From contig PIUA01000011.1 of the NCBI GenBank assembly GCA_017577405.1, forward strand, positions 1 to 51,225: a stretch of 51,225 nucleotides of DNA, read 5' to 3'. Under the pieces are notes generated by a model that did not search any database, was not told where the DNA came from, and saw only the letters and a list, made by a program, of their open reading frames with translations. Numbering within the stretch: the stretch's first letter is position 1; every line of letters starts with the position of its first letter. Of the stretch, positions 33,335 through 41,748 are shown piece after piece. The DNA is from Bacillota bacterium (GTDB lineage Bacteria; Bacillota; Limnochordia; Limnochordales; Limnochordaceae). A program made the translations under genes and the position numbers.

Positions 33335-34603
33335 ATGGGCATCGTCGTCCAGAAGTTCGGCGGCACCTCCGTCGCCACGCCCCAGCTCCGGGAGCGGGTG
33401 GTGGAGCACGTGGCCCGAACCCTGCGGGAGGAGCACCAGGTGGTGGTGGTGGTCTCGGCCATGGGACGGGCCGGGGACCCCTATGCCACCGACACCCTCC
33501 TGGGGCTGGCCCGTCAGGTGGGGGCCTGGCCGGCCGGGGGCGCCTCCCGGGAGCTCGACCTGCTTCTCTCCTGCGGTGAGGTGATCGCCAGCGGCATCAT
33601 GGCCCTCACCCTGCAGGCCCGAGGCTTGCCCGCCCAGGCCCTCACCGGCGGCCAGGCGGGCATCATCACCGACGGGACCTTCGGCAGCGCCCGGATTGAG
33701 GAGGTCCGGCCCGACCGGCTGCTGGCCTTGCTGGCCGAGGGCATCATCCCGGTGGTGGCCGGATTCCAAGGGGTGACGGCCGACGGGGAGGTGACCACCC
33801 TGGGCCGGGGCGGCAGCGACACCACCGCGGCCGCGCTGGGCGTGGCCCTGCAGGCGGAGCGGGTGGAGATCTACACCGACGTGGACGGTATGAAGGCGGC
33901 CGATCCCCGGCTCCTGCCTGAGGCGCCCACCCTCCAGCGGGTGACCTACCGGGAGGCGATGGAGATGGCCTATCTGGGGGCCCGGGTGGTCCACCCCCGG
34001 GCGGTGGAGATCGCCATGGAGGGGCGGGTGCCCTTGCAGATCCGGTCCACGGTGGGCAGCGCGCCGGGCACCCTGGTGACGGACGGGCTGAACGGTCCCG
34101 GCGAGGCGCTGCCCCGGGAGGCGCCGGCCCGGGCCGACCGGCCGGTGCGGGCCATCGCCCACGTGGGGCCCCGGAGCCGGGTCTGGGCCGTCCCGGCCCG
34201 GGGCGAGTTCGACGGCGAGGAGATCCACCAGCTCTTCCAGAGTGTGGCCGAGGCGGGGGTGAGCGTGGATATGATCTACGTTGCTCCCGACCGGCTGAGC
34301 TTCGTCGTCGACGAGGAGCTGGGCGACCAGGTGCGGGAGGTCCTCACCCGCCGGGGGGCCCGGTTCGAGGTGACCAGCGGGTTTGCCAAGGTCTCCTGCG
34401 TGGGGGCCGGCATGCACGGCCTCCCCGGGGTGATGGCCCGCATCGCCCGGGCCCTGGCCGAGGCAGGGGTGCGGATCTACCATACGGTCGACTCCCATGC
34501 CAACATCTCCTGCTTGGTCCGCCAGGAAGAGGTGGGCACCGCCGTGCGGGCCCTCTCCCGGGAGTTCGGTCTCTTGGAGAGCGGGTCCGGCGGTCTTCGG
34601 TAA
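33335..34603 (+). CDS. dapG: Aspartate kinase (DapG-type)
   Basis: A 422-residue aspartokinase whose ATG directly follows the asd stop. The kinase domain has VVQKFGGTSVATPQL and TLGRGGSDTTAAALGVALQA; two ACT domains occupy the last 150 residues (IAHVGPRSRVWAVPARG, then VSCVGAGMHGLPGVMARIARAL). The place in the spoVF-asd-dapG-dapA order suggests the diaminopimelate-regulated isoenzyme (DapG), though feedback specificity cannot be read from sequence. Confidence 0.94.
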   Translation: MGIVVQKFGGTSVATPQLRERVVEHVARTLREEHQVVVVVSAMGRAGDPYATDTLLGLARQVGAWPAGGASRELDLLLSCGEVIASGIMALTLQARGLPAQALTGGQAGIITDGTFGSARIEEVRPDRLLALLAEGIIPVVAGFQGVTADGEVTTLGRGGSDTTAAALGVALQAERVEIYTDVDGMKAADPRLLPEAPTLQRVTYREAMEMAYLGARVVHPRAVEIAMEGRVPLQIRSTVGSAPGTLVTDGLNGPGEALPREAPARADRPVRAIAHVGPRSRVWAVPARGEFDGEEIHQLFQSVAEAGVSVDMIYVAPDRLSFVVDEELGDQVREVLTRRGARFEVTSGFAKVSCVGAGMHGLPGVMARIARALAEAGVRIYHTVDSHANISCLVRQEEVGTAVRALSREFGLLESGSGGLR

Positions 34604-34626
34604 GCTCGCGAGGGAGGTTGGGGAGC

Positions 34627-35520
34627 ATGGCCAAGACGTGGGATCTGGGGCGGGTGCTGACCGCCATGGTGACGCCCATGACCCCCGAAGGGGTCATCGA
34701 CCTGGACGGGGCGGTCCGCTTGGCGGTCCGCCTCAGTGAGAGCGGTTCGGACGGGCTGGTGATCCTGGGAACCACCGGGGAGGCGCCCACCCTCTCCCAT
34801 GCGGAGAAGGTGGAGGTGATCCGGGCCGTGGTGGGGGCCGTCGGCGGCGCGGTGACGGTGATCGCCGGCACCGGCTCCTACGACACCGCGGCCAGCGTGG
34901 AGCTGACCCGGGAAGCGGAGAAGCTGGGGGTGGACGGCATCATGGCCGTCGTCCCCTACTACAACCGGCCACCCCAGGAGGGCCTGTACCGCCACTTTGA
35001 AGCGATCCTCCAGGCGACCTCCCTGCCCGTCATGCTCTACAACATCCCTGGCCGGACCGGGGCCAACCTGGCCCCCGAGACCGTCGCCCGGCTGGCCGAG
35101 GCGCCCAACCTGGCCGCCGTCAAGGAGGCGTCGGGGGATCTGGATCAGGTCTCCCGCCTCGTCCAGGCGGTTCCTGAGCACGTGCGGATCTATGCGGGCG
35201 ACGACAGCCTGACCCTGCCCATCCTGGCCGTCGGCGGTTACGGGGTGGTGAGTGTGGCCTCCCACCTGGTGGGCCCCCAGATCCAGGAGATGATCGGGGC
35301 CTTCGTCGCCGGGCGGGTGGAGGAGGCGATCCGGATCCACCACCACCTCTACCCCCTCTTCCGGGGCCTCTTCGTCACCACCAACCCCATCCCGGTGAAG
35401 GCGGCCCTGGAGATGGCCGGCTTCCCGGCGGGGCCGCCCCGGCTCCCCCTGCCCCCCGCGACGGAAGCGGAGCGGGAGGCCATCCAGCAGGCGATGAAGC
35501 AGGTGGGCTTGCTCGACTGA
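34627..35520 (+). CDS. dapA: 4-hydroxy-tetrahydrodipicolinate synthase
   Basis: A 297-residue aldolase. GGGAGG at 34612-34617 selects the ATG at 34627; the TTG at 34618 is too close. Visible are VTPMTPEGVIDLDG, GTTGEAPTLSHAEK, VVPYYNRPPQEGLYRHF, LYNIPGRTG and AAVKEASGDL with the Schiff-base Lys. It condenses pyruvate with aspartate semialdehyde. It ends the operon; a small hairpin with T run follows. Confidence 0.95.
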   Translation: MAKTWDLGRVLTAMVTPMTPEGVIDLDGAVRLAVRLSESGSDGLVILGTTGEAPTLSHAEKVEVIRAVVGAVGGAVTVIAGTGSYDTAASVELTREAEKLGVDGIMAVVPYYNRPPQEGLYRHFEAILQATSLPVMLYNIPGRTGANLAPETVARLAEAPNLAAVKEASGDLDQVSRLVQAVPEHVRIYAGDDSLTLPILAVGGYGVVSVASHLVGPQIQEMIGAFVAGRVEEAIRIHHHLYPLFRGLFVTTNPIPVKAALEMAGFPAGPPRLPLPPATEAEREAIQQAMKQVGLLD

Positions 35521-35524
35521 GACG

Positions 35525-35546
35525 CCTGCGGTCTGGCAGGGCTTTT
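35525..35546 (+). terminator. Terminator after dapA
   Basis: CCTGC (35525-35529) and GCAGG (35536-35540) form a short stem, then GC and four T (35543-35546). Short but correctly placed after the dapA stop. Confidence 0.5.
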
Positions 35547-35601
35547 CTGGCCCCCTTCGGCGCACCTTAGGGGAAGAGCCGGCAGGGCCAGGAGGGGTTG
35601 G

Positions 35602-36699
35602 GTGGACCAGGGGCTGAGGCCACACCAGATCGGAGGCCTGGTCTTCAACGCCGTGCTGGGGGTGGGGGTGCTCACCATCGCCCGGGGTACCACCGCGGCC
35701 GCTGGGACCGCAGCGTGGCTCTCCGTCCTCCTCGCGGGCGGGCTGGCCATGGCCGCGGCGTGGCTGGCGGGCCGGACGGCCGCCCTCTGGCCCGGGTTCA
35801 ACCCGGTGGTGGGGGCGGCCACCCTCTGGGGCCCCTGGGCCGGCCGGCTCCTGGGGATGGCCTATAGCCTCTACTTCCTGGTCCTGACGAGCATCGCCCT
35901 CCGGCTCTTCGGTGAGTTCGCCGCCGTCTTCCTCCTCCCCCGGACCCCCATGGCCGTCACCGTTGCCGCCCTGGCGGCGGTGGTCGCCTGGGCGGGGCGG
36001 CTGCGGGTGGCCGCCTTGGCCGGCCTGAGCGATGTCATAGCCTTCATCGTTCTCTTTACCACCCTGCTCTTTCTCCTCATCGCCGCCTACGGGGCCACCA
36101 CCGAGAACCTGACGCTCCATCTGAGCCGCGGCTGGTCCGGCCTGGTGGCCGGTGTGGGCCAGGGGCTCTTCTCCCTCTTGGGCTTTGAGGTGGTCCTCTT
36201 CTTGGGGGCCCACGCGGCCTACCCCCCCAGTCTGGGCCGGTGGACCGCGGCGGGCGTGGCCGGGGCCGTCCTCTTCTACGCGGCCTCGGTGCTGGCCTGC
36301 CTGGGCCATTTCAGCCCCACCTTCATCGCCCAGCAGACCTGGCCGCTCCTCAATGTGGCCCGGGCCCAGCGCCTCCCCCTGCGGGTGGTGGAGCAACCCG
36401 AGGTGCTCCTGGCCGCGCTGTGGCTTTGGGCGGTCTTCTCCACCGCGGCCATCGCCTACGGGGCCGGATTGCTGGCCCTCGCCCAGGCCACCCGATGGGA
36501 GCGGCGGCCCCTGCTCGCGCTCCTTCTCATCGTGCCCGTCTGGGGGCTGAGCCTGCTCCCGCCCAACCTCCAGGCCGTCGAGGGATGGAGCCATGCCCTT
36601 GCCGGGCCGGGGGTGCTCCTGGCGGTGGGGGTGCCGGTCCTTTTTCTGGCCAGCCACCGGCTCCGGCAGCGCCGGAAGGACGGGGGAGCGGTCCGTTGA
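35602..36699 (+). CDS. Orphan GerAB-type spore germination permease
   Basis: A 365-residue membrane protein with about ten helices; GTG start after GGAGGGG. The N-terminus (LRPHQIGGLVFNAVLGVGVLT) and the helix pattern match GerAB/endospore germination permeases of the APC superfamily. These normally work with GerAA and GerAC, which are not adjacent here. It could be a solo B subunit like YndE-type proteins, or a partner of genes elsewhere. Its stop overlaps the rnj promoter -35 box. Confidence 0.82.
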   Translation: MDQGLRPHQIGGLVFNAVLGVGVLTIARGTTAAAGTAAWLSVLLAGGLAMAAAWLAGRTAALWPGFNPVVGAATLWGPWAGRLLGMAYSLYFLVLTSIALRLFGEFAAVFLLPRTPMAVTVAALAAVVAWAGRLRVAALAGLSDVIAFIVLFTTLLFLLIAAYGATTENLTLHLSRGWSGLVAGVGQGLFSLLGFEVVLFLGAHAAYPPSLGRWTAAGVAGAVLFYAASVLACLGHFSPTFIAQQTWPLLNVARAQRLPLRVVEQPEVLLAALWLWAVFSTAAIAYGAGLLALAQATRWERRPLLALLLIVPVWGLSLLPPNLQAVEGWSHALAGPGVLLAVGVPVLFLASHRLRQRRKDGGAVR

Positions 36700-36725
36700 T
36701 CGCCTCAGGAAGGCTGGGTTATAAT
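36696..36725 (+). promoter_or_regulatory. Sigma-A-type promoter of RNase J gene
   Basis: TTGATC (36696-36701), 18 bases, TATAAT (36720-36725, perfect -10). The -35 overlaps the gerAB-like stop. Predicted leader about 87 bases. Confidence 0.75.
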
Positions 36726-36818
36726 GGAGCACAGTGCCGGCCCGGCCAGCGGTTTTCCGGCCCCCAAGGCGACCTGTGGACGGTTGGTGAGCTGGGAAGA
36801 GAACGAGGAGGGACGTTC

Positions 36819-38480
36819 TTGGGCGTACCCAAAGTTTCCGTCATCCCGCTGGGCGGGCTGGGCGAGATCGGCAAGAACATGACCGCCATCGAAAGCCAGG
36901 GGGAGATCCTGGTGATCGACGCGGGGGTCATGTTCCCCGAGGACGAGATGCCCGGGGTGGATCTGGTCATCCCCGACATCACCTACCTGGTGGAGCGTAA
37001 AGACCGGGTTCGGGGCATCGTCCTCACCCACGGGCACGAGGATCACATCGGGGCCCTGCCGTACGTGCTGCCCCAACTGCCAGTGCCCGTCTACGGGACC
37101 CGGCTGACCCTGGGCCTGGTGGAGGCCAAGCTGGAAGAGCACGGCCTCCTGAGCGAGGCCCGGCTCCGGGAAGTCCGGGCCGGCGAGTCCCGGACCATCG
37201 GCCGGTTCGAGGTGGAGTTCATCCACGTCAACCACTCCATCGCCGATGACGTCGCCCTGGCCATCCACACGCCCGCGGGCACCATCCTCTACATGACCGA
37301 CTTCAAGTTCGACCAGACGCCCATCGACGGCAAGGTGACCGACCTGCAGAAGCTGGCGGAGTTGGGGAGGAAAGGGGTCCTCCTCCTGATGGCCGACAGC
37401 ACCAACGCGGAACGCCCCGGCTACACCTTGTCGGAGCGGGTGGTGGGCGAGACGTTGATGGACGTCTTCAGCCGGACCCGGGGCCGGATCCTGGTGGCCA
37501 CCTTCGCTTCCAACATCCACCGGATCCAGCAGGTGGTCGACGCGGCCCACCACCACCGCCGGAAGCTGGCGGTGGTCGGCCGGAGCATGGTGAACGTGGT
37601 GGGCATCGCGACCCGCCTGGGCTACCTCAACATCCCCGACGGGATGCTGGTCCCCGTGGAGGAGATCGGCCGCTACAAGCCCCACCAGATGACCATCCTC
37701 ACCACCGGCTCCCAGGGCGAGCCCATGTCGGCCCTGAGCCGGATGGCGGCCCAGGAGCACCGGAATGTGTCCATCCTCCCGGGCGATACGGTCATCATCT
37801 CCGCCAACCCCATCCCCGGCAACGAGCGGGTGGTGGGCCGGGTGATCGACCGGCTCCTCAAGCTGGGGGCCGAGGTGATCCACTCGCCCTTCTCCGGCAT
37901 CCACGCCTCGGGCCACGCCTCCCAGGAGGAGTTGAAGTTCCTTCTCAACCTGGTCCGGCCCAAGTTCTTCGTCCCCATCCACGGGGAGTACCGGATGCTG
38001 GTCACCCACAAGCGCTTGGCCATGGCCGTGGGGATCCCCGAGGAGAACATCCAGCTGGCCGAGAACGGCGACCGCCTCGAGTTGACCCCGGACAGCCTCC
38101 GGGTGGCCGAGCGGGTCCCCTCGGGCCAGGTGCTGGTCGACGGGCTGGGCGTGGGCGACGTGGGCCAGGTGGTCCTCCGGGACCGGCGGGTCCTCTCCCA
38201 GGACGGGATCATGGTGGTGGTGGTCACCGTCGACAAGCGGACGGGCCAGCTGGTGGCCGGCCCCGAGGTGGTCTCCCGGGGCTTCGTCTACGTCCGGGAG
38301 GCGGAGGACCTGATGGAGGAGGCCCGCCTCCAGGTGCGGCGGGCTCTGGAACGCCGGGTGCCCGACGGCCTCACCGATTGGCAGTCCATCAAGTCCGAAG
38401 TGCGGGAGACCCTCTCCCGGTTCCTCTTCGAGCGGACCCACCGCCGTCCCATGATCCTGCCCATCGTCGTCGAGGTGTGA
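36819..38480 (+). CDS. rnj: Ribonuclease J
   Basis: A 553-residue metallo-beta-lactamase/beta-CASP nuclease. GAGGAGGG at 36806-36813 supports the TTG at 36819; the frame extends far upstream through the permease gene but that is not coding. Motifs: VIPLGGLGEIGKNM, the zinc motif LTHGHEDHIGALPYV, MADSTNAERPGYT, STG-type TTGSQGEPMSALSRMA and SGHASQEELKFLLN with PIHGEYRML. It processes and degrades RNA from 5' ends. Position after dapA and before tepA corresponds to rnjB in Bacillus. Confidence 0.94.
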   Translation: MGVPKVSVIPLGGLGEIGKNMTAIESQGEILVIDAGVMFPEDEMPGVDLVIPDITYLVERKDRVRGIVLTHGHEDHIGALPYVLPQLPVPVYGTRLTLGLVEAKLEEHGLLSEARLREVRAGESRTIGRFEVEFIHVNHSIADDVALAIHTPAGTILYMTDFKFDQTPIDGKVTDLQKLAELGRKGVLLLMADSTNAERPGYTLSERVVGETLMDVFSRTRGRILVATFASNIHRIQQVVDAAHHHRRKLAVVGRSMVNVVGIATRLGYLNIPDGMLVPVEEIGRYKPHQMTILTTGSQGEPMSALSRMAAQEHRNVSILPGDTVIISANPIPGNERVVGRVIDRLLKLGAEVIHSPFSGIHASGHASQEELKFLLNLVRPKFFVPIHGEYRMLVTHKRLAMAVGIPEENIQLAENGDRLELTPDSLRVAERVPSGQVLVDGLGVGDVGQVVLRDRRVLSQDGIMVVVVTVDKRTGQLVAGPEVVSRGFVYVREAEDLMEEARLQVRRALERRVPDGLTDWQSIKSEVRETLSRFLFERTHRRPMILPIVVEV

Positions 38481-38496
38481 GCCTCCCGTTCCCAGG

Positions 38497-38525
38497 AACC
38501 TCTTCCCGGGGCGGCCCATACCATG
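38497..38525 (+). promoter_or_regulatory. Sigma-K-type promoter for SPOCS-like gene
   Basis: AACC (38497-38500), 16 bases, CATACCATG (38517-38525). The layout is identical to that of the dpaA promoter. Predicted leader is about 50 bases. Confidence 0.55.
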
Positions 38526-38582
38526 GGTGGGCCGAACCCTTCCGGCGCCTCGGGCGCACGCCTGGGGAAGAGGGATCGAACC

Positions 38583-39188
38583 ATGGCTGATGGCGGGCAT
38601 GGGATAATGGGGCCGGCGACCCAGGTGGCCGTCACGCATCCCTACACGCCGCCCCCTGACGGCATGCTGGTGGTAGAGACCATCTTGCCGGTGGTCTCCG
38701 GCCGGGCTTCCCAGCGGCTCGAGATTCTCTGCAACCTCTCCCTGGACCGGCGGGCCCGGTACCCCGAGCGGGTCTTGGGCACCCACGCCACCGCGGCCCG
38801 GCTGGCAGGGGCCAGCCTGGTCACCGACAGCACGGGCCAGCGGCGGATCATGGTGGAGGGCGAGTTGCAGGTCTTTGCCTGGTGTCTGGGGCGGGACGGC
38901 ACCTTCGTGCTGGAAGAGACCGTCCCCATCCAGCGGGAAGTCCCCCTGCCTCCCGGGGACGGGGAGACCCGCAATGAGCGGGTGACGGTGGAGCTGGTGG
39001 GCGAGCCCAGCTGCGGGCCGGGAACCATCGTCAGGAACGGGGAGGAACTCTCGGTCCGGGTCCCCGTCTTCATCCAGGTGGAGGGCGAGGTGGTGGGCGA
39101 GCGCCGGGTCTTCGCCTACGCCCAGAGCAACCCCAACACCCTGCAGCCGGCCAGCTGGCACGGGGAGGACGACCCCGATTATGACTGA
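38583..39188 (+). CDS. SPOCS/DUF3794-like spore protein
   Basis: A 201-residue protein. GGGGAAGAGGGA places the start at ATG 38583; an ATG at 38523 would overlap the predicted -10 element. The centre (RRIMVEGELQVFAWCLGRDG, then ETVPIQREVPLP) and the end (VRVPVFIQVEGEVVGERRVF) look like the repeating beta pattern of SPOCS domains found in SpoVID, SipL and coat proteins. Overall similarity is faint, so this is a fold-level guess. The sigma-K-type promoter upstream fits late mother-cell expression. Confidence 0.55.
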   Translation: MADGGHGIMGPATQVAVTHPYTPPPDGMLVVETILPVVSGRASQRLEILCNLSLDRRARYPERVLGTHATAARLAGASLVTDSTGQRRIMVEGELQVFAWCLGRDGTFVLEETVPIQREVPLPPGDGETRNERVTVELVGEPSCGPGTIVRNGEELSVRVPVFIQVEGEVVGERRVFAYAQSNPNTLQPASWHGEDDPDYD

Positions 39189-39261
39189 AAGCGACACCCC
39201 TCCCGGCGTTGGTAAGGGCGTGCCTTCCCGTGCATGCTAGCCGGGAGGGGGTGGCCCAACC

Positions 39262-40053
39262 ATGCCCAAGGGGCAGGCAATGGGGGAAGACCAGCGGCCC
39301 AAGGACCAACCCGCGGAACCGGCCAGCCCCGGCCAGGTGACCGCCAGCGGGACCGAGCCCCCACCCTCGGGACGGGATGCCTCGGCCCTCCTGGCCAGCC
39401 TGGGCCAGGCCACCGGGCCGGCACGGGGGACGAGCCCCATCCACGTGCTGACCATCATCGGCCAGATCGAGGGCCACCTGGTCTTACCCGCCAAGAACAA
39501 GACGACCAAGTACGAGCACGTCATTCCCCAGCTGGTGGCCATTGAGCAGAACCCGGCGGTGAAGGGCGTGCTCATCATCCTCAACACCGTGGGCGGGGAC
39601 ATCGAGGCGGGTCTGGCCCTGGCCGAGATGATCCGCACCCTTTCCAAGCCCACCGTCTCCTTGGTCCTGGGGGGCGGCCACTCCATCGGGGCGCCCATCG
39701 CGGTGGCGGCCGACTACTCCCTCATCGCCAGCACCGCCAGCATCACCCTCCATCCCATCCGCCTCAACGGGATGGTGATCGGCGTCCCCCAGACCTATGA
39801 GTACCTGGACAAGATGCAGGACCGGGTGATCCGGTTCATCGTCGAGAACTCCCGGATCCCCGAGGGGAAGCTGCGGGAGCTCATGTTCCGGACCGGGGAG
39901 CTGGTCCGGGATGTGGGCACGGTGCTGGTGGGCCGGGAGGCGGTGGAGGTCAACCTGATTGACGAGGTGGGGGGCGTGGCCCGGGCCTTGGAGATCCTGC
40001 GGGAGCGCATCGGGCTGGGGCCGGAGCTCACCAACGGCCAGGCCGAGGGGTGA
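39262..40053 (+). CDS. tepA: TepA/YmfB, ClpP-fold translocation-enhancing peptidase
   Basis: A 263-residue protein with ATG start. The first 60 residues are a polar, Pro-rich extension. The ClpP-like domain has [21 protein letters not shown], the oxyanion region [17 protein letters not shown] and the catalytic serine in [11 protein letters not shown]. His and Asp of the triad are probably in TLHPIRLNG and further on. The family was linked to protein secretion and sporulation in Bacillus. It precedes ylzJ, as in Bacillus. Confidence 0.9.
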   Translation: MPKGQAMGEDQRPKDQPAEPASPGQVTASGTEPPPSGRDASALLASLGQATGPARGTSPIHVLTIIGQIEGHLVLPAKNKTTKYEHVIPQLVAIEQNPAVKGVLIILNTVGGDIEAGLALAEMIRTLSKPTVSLVLGGGHSIGAPIAVAADYSLIASTASITLHPIRLNGMVIGVPQTYEYLDKMQDRVIRFIVENSRIPEGKLRELMFRTGELVRDVGTVLVGREAVEVNLIDEVGGVARALEILRERIGLGPELTNGQAEG

Positions 40054-40057
40054 GGGC

Positions 40058-40285
40058 ATGTTCTACACCATCTACCCGCTGGAGCTGGTCTGGGAGGAGG
40101 CGGCGGCCGACGCCCCCCGGGTGGAGCTGCAGGTGGAGGGGCGGTCCCTGGTGGCCGTCCCCGGAGCAGGGGGCCAGCTGATGGTGGAGCGCCTTCTCTC
40201 CACCGATCCCAACGACTACTTGGATCCCCACCTGCAGCCGGGGGCAGCCCTGCCCTATTGGCTCAGCTCCGGGCCGGGCCCGTGA
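40058..40285 (+). CDS. ylzJ: YlzJ-like small protein
   Basis: A 75-residue protein starting at an ATG four bases after the tepA stop. MFYTIYPLELVWEE and the later NDYLDPHLQPG block match YlzJ, a small conserved protein of unknown function encoded between tepA and spoIIIE in Bacillus. Here the following gene is not spoIIIE, so synteny breaks at this point. Confidence 0.82.
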   Translation: MFYTIYPLELVWEEAAADAPRVELQVEGRSLVAVPGAGGQLMVERLLSTDPNDYLDPHLQPGAALPYWLSSGPGP

Positions 40286-40314
40286 GACCGGAAAGGTCGG
40301 GCGGACATAGCCTG
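40286..40314 (+). promoter_or_regulatory. Sigma-K-type promoter for CxxC protein gene
   Basis: GACC (40286-40289), 16 bases, CATAGCCTG (40306-40314). Same spacing and same ACC and CATAnnnTG elements as at dpaA and at 38497. Predicted leader about 27 bases with a GAGGAGG ribosome site. Confidence 0.58.
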
Positions 40315-40348
40315 AAGGGGTGAGACTCGGAACAGAGGAGGGTGTCCC

Positions 40349-40741
40349 ATGTCCCAACGGACTGGCACCGTGCCACCGGGCTGGAGCCCCTTCGTCACCC
40401 CCACCTTCCACCGCCGCCGGCGCCAAGCAGGCCCGGTGGAGGTGATCGTCTTCGGATCCCGGAACCTGCGGGCCTGCTACGGGTGCCACCACGGCCGCTC
40501 CCAGGCTGACGTGGCCCTCTCCTTCGGGCGAGGGCTCGCCCGCCGGTTCGGCGACCGGGTTCGCTTCCAGTATGTGGACGTCAACGACGAGGCGTACCGC
40601 CAGTACCCCGAGGTGGACGCCTTCCTGCGCCAGGGCCGGGGGCGGTTGCCGGTGGTGATGATCGACGGCGAGATCCGCTTCTCCTCCGTCTTTACGCCCA
40701 CCTTCATCCAGCGGGAGATCGCCAGCAGGCTCAGCCGCTGA
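40349..40741 (+). CDS. Thioredoxin-like CxxC protein (YuzD-like)
   Basis: A 130-residue protein with ATG start after GAGGAGGGTG. After a basic 28-residue N-terminus comes a thioredoxin-like domain: VEVIVFGSRNLRACYGC, then VRFQYVDVNDEAYRQYPEV, the cis-Pro region RLPVVMIDG and EIRFSSVF. The CYGC motif could be redox active. It resembles the DUF1462 (YuzD) family. The sigma-K-type promoter suggests a late sporulation role, for example disulfide chemistry in coat assembly; that is inference. It converges with the next gene, only two bases apart. Confidence 0.66.
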   Translation: MSQRTGTVPPGWSPFVTPTFHRRRRQAGPVEVIVFGSRNLRACYGCHHGRSQADVALSFGRGLARRFGDRVRFQYVDVNDEAYRQYPEVDAFLRQGRGRLPVVMIDGEIRFSSVFTPTFIQREIASRLSR

Positions 40742-40743
40742 GC

Positions 40744-41592
40744 CTACTCGTCCGGGAAGGGCTTCCAGACGATGACCCCATCGTCGACCGCCGGCGCCTC
40801 GGGCGATGGTTGGGCACCGGAGAAGGGGGCGCCGCCGCCCGTGGCGGACGGTGCCGCATGGGCGGCCACCAAGGGCGCCTCCGCCGGCGCTTCCGCCGGC
40901 TCGAGGCGGGGCGGGAGGGCCGGGGTTGGGTGGTCGGCCCCCTCCTTGCCGGCCTCGGGGACCGAGGGGGCTAGTTCTTCCGCTTCCCTGGATGGCGGCC
41001 CGGAGGGTTCGCTCTGGGCCGCCGGAAGGGGTGCTTCGGGGGCGGGGACCGCCTCGGCGTCCGGCTCGGCGGCGTGGACCTCGGAAGCCCGGGCGACGGG
41101 GACCGCCACCTCGGCCTCCTCCTGTGGAGCGGCCACCTCGGGGGCCGGCGAAGGCTGGGCCGGCTTCAGGGGCTCCTCCGTGGGTGGCTCCGGAACGCCC
41201 GGTTCCCCGGGGGCCGGTTCAACGGCGTCCGGTTCCTCTGGGGCAGGTTCCGCCACCAGGAAGAGGTGGATGCTCTGGCTGAAGGACCGGTCCTGGGGGT
41301 CAAACTGGTGCTCTTCCCGAACCTCCTCCAGGCGGACGCGCACCGCCTGGGCCGCGCTGGCCGGCGGCAGGACCACGCCGTGGAAGGGGATCTCCACCCC
41401 CTCCCCCTCGATGGTGCCGTCTTCCTTTTGGTAGTAGATGTAGGTGCGGACGGCCCCTTCGGCCACCAAGCCTTGGCTTTCCCAGTTCCAGAGGAGGTCG
41501 ACGACCTCCAGCCGGACGTCCACCAGCTCTTGGGCCTCTTCCAGCCGGCCGACCCCGTCCAGGATCACCTCAGCCCGCCCCAACTCGGCCAT
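40744..41592 (-). CDS. SPOCS-like protein with long Pro/Ala/Glu tail
   Basis: A 282-residue protein; GGGGAGG upstream selects the ATG at 41592. Residues 1-112 form a SPOCS/DUF3794-like domain (LEVVDLLWNWESQGLVAEGA, then IYYQKEDGTIEGEGVEIPFHG). The remaining 170 residues are Pro, Ala and Glu with few other types, likely an extended disordered tail, ending in a short WKPFPDE. Similar layouts occur in spore coat morphogenetic proteins such as SpoVID, whose tail ends in LysM; none is visible here. Probably a spore coat or exosporium protein. Confidence 0.68.
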   Translation of the reverse strand: MAELGRAEVILDGVGRLEEAQELVDVRLEVVDLLWNWESQGLVAEGAVRTYIYYQKEDGTIEGEGVEIPFHGVVLPPASAAQAVRVRLEEVREEHQFDPQDRSFSQSIHLFLVAEPAPEEPDAVEPAPGEPGVPEPPTEEPLKPAQPSPAPEVAAPQEEAEVAVPVARASEVHAAEPDAEAVPAPEAPLPAAQSEPSGPPSREAEELAPSVPEAGKEGADHPTPALPPRLEPAEAPAEAPLVAAHAAPSATGGGAPFSGAQPSPEAPAVDDGVIVWKPFPDE

Positions 41593-41622
41593 ATCGGTCG
41601 CCTCCCCGCCTGCTTCACCGCA

Positions 41623-41630
41623 AACGTATG
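41623..41630 (-). promoter_or_regulatory. Possible sporulation -10 element
   Basis: On the minus strand CATACGTT lies about 30 bases upstream of the SPOCS-like start at 41592. It resembles the sigma-E/sigma-K -10 box (CATAnnnT). No matching -35 element is visible at the spacing used by the other three. Confidence 0.3.
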
Positions 41631-41748
41631 ACCTTTTTCCCGCCCATACCACCAACTGGAGGCCTTTCCCTAGGCTTCTTGGCGAGGAAGGGCCTGTCGC
41701 CGTGTCTAACTCCCCGGTACCTGGTGCTCCTTGCACCCTGGAGGAGGC

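Noticed and set aside
36240-36818. N-terminal extension of RNase J through the permease gene
   Set aside because: The extension is out of frame with a real gene and crosses a sigma-A-type promoter; the protein without it has normal length.
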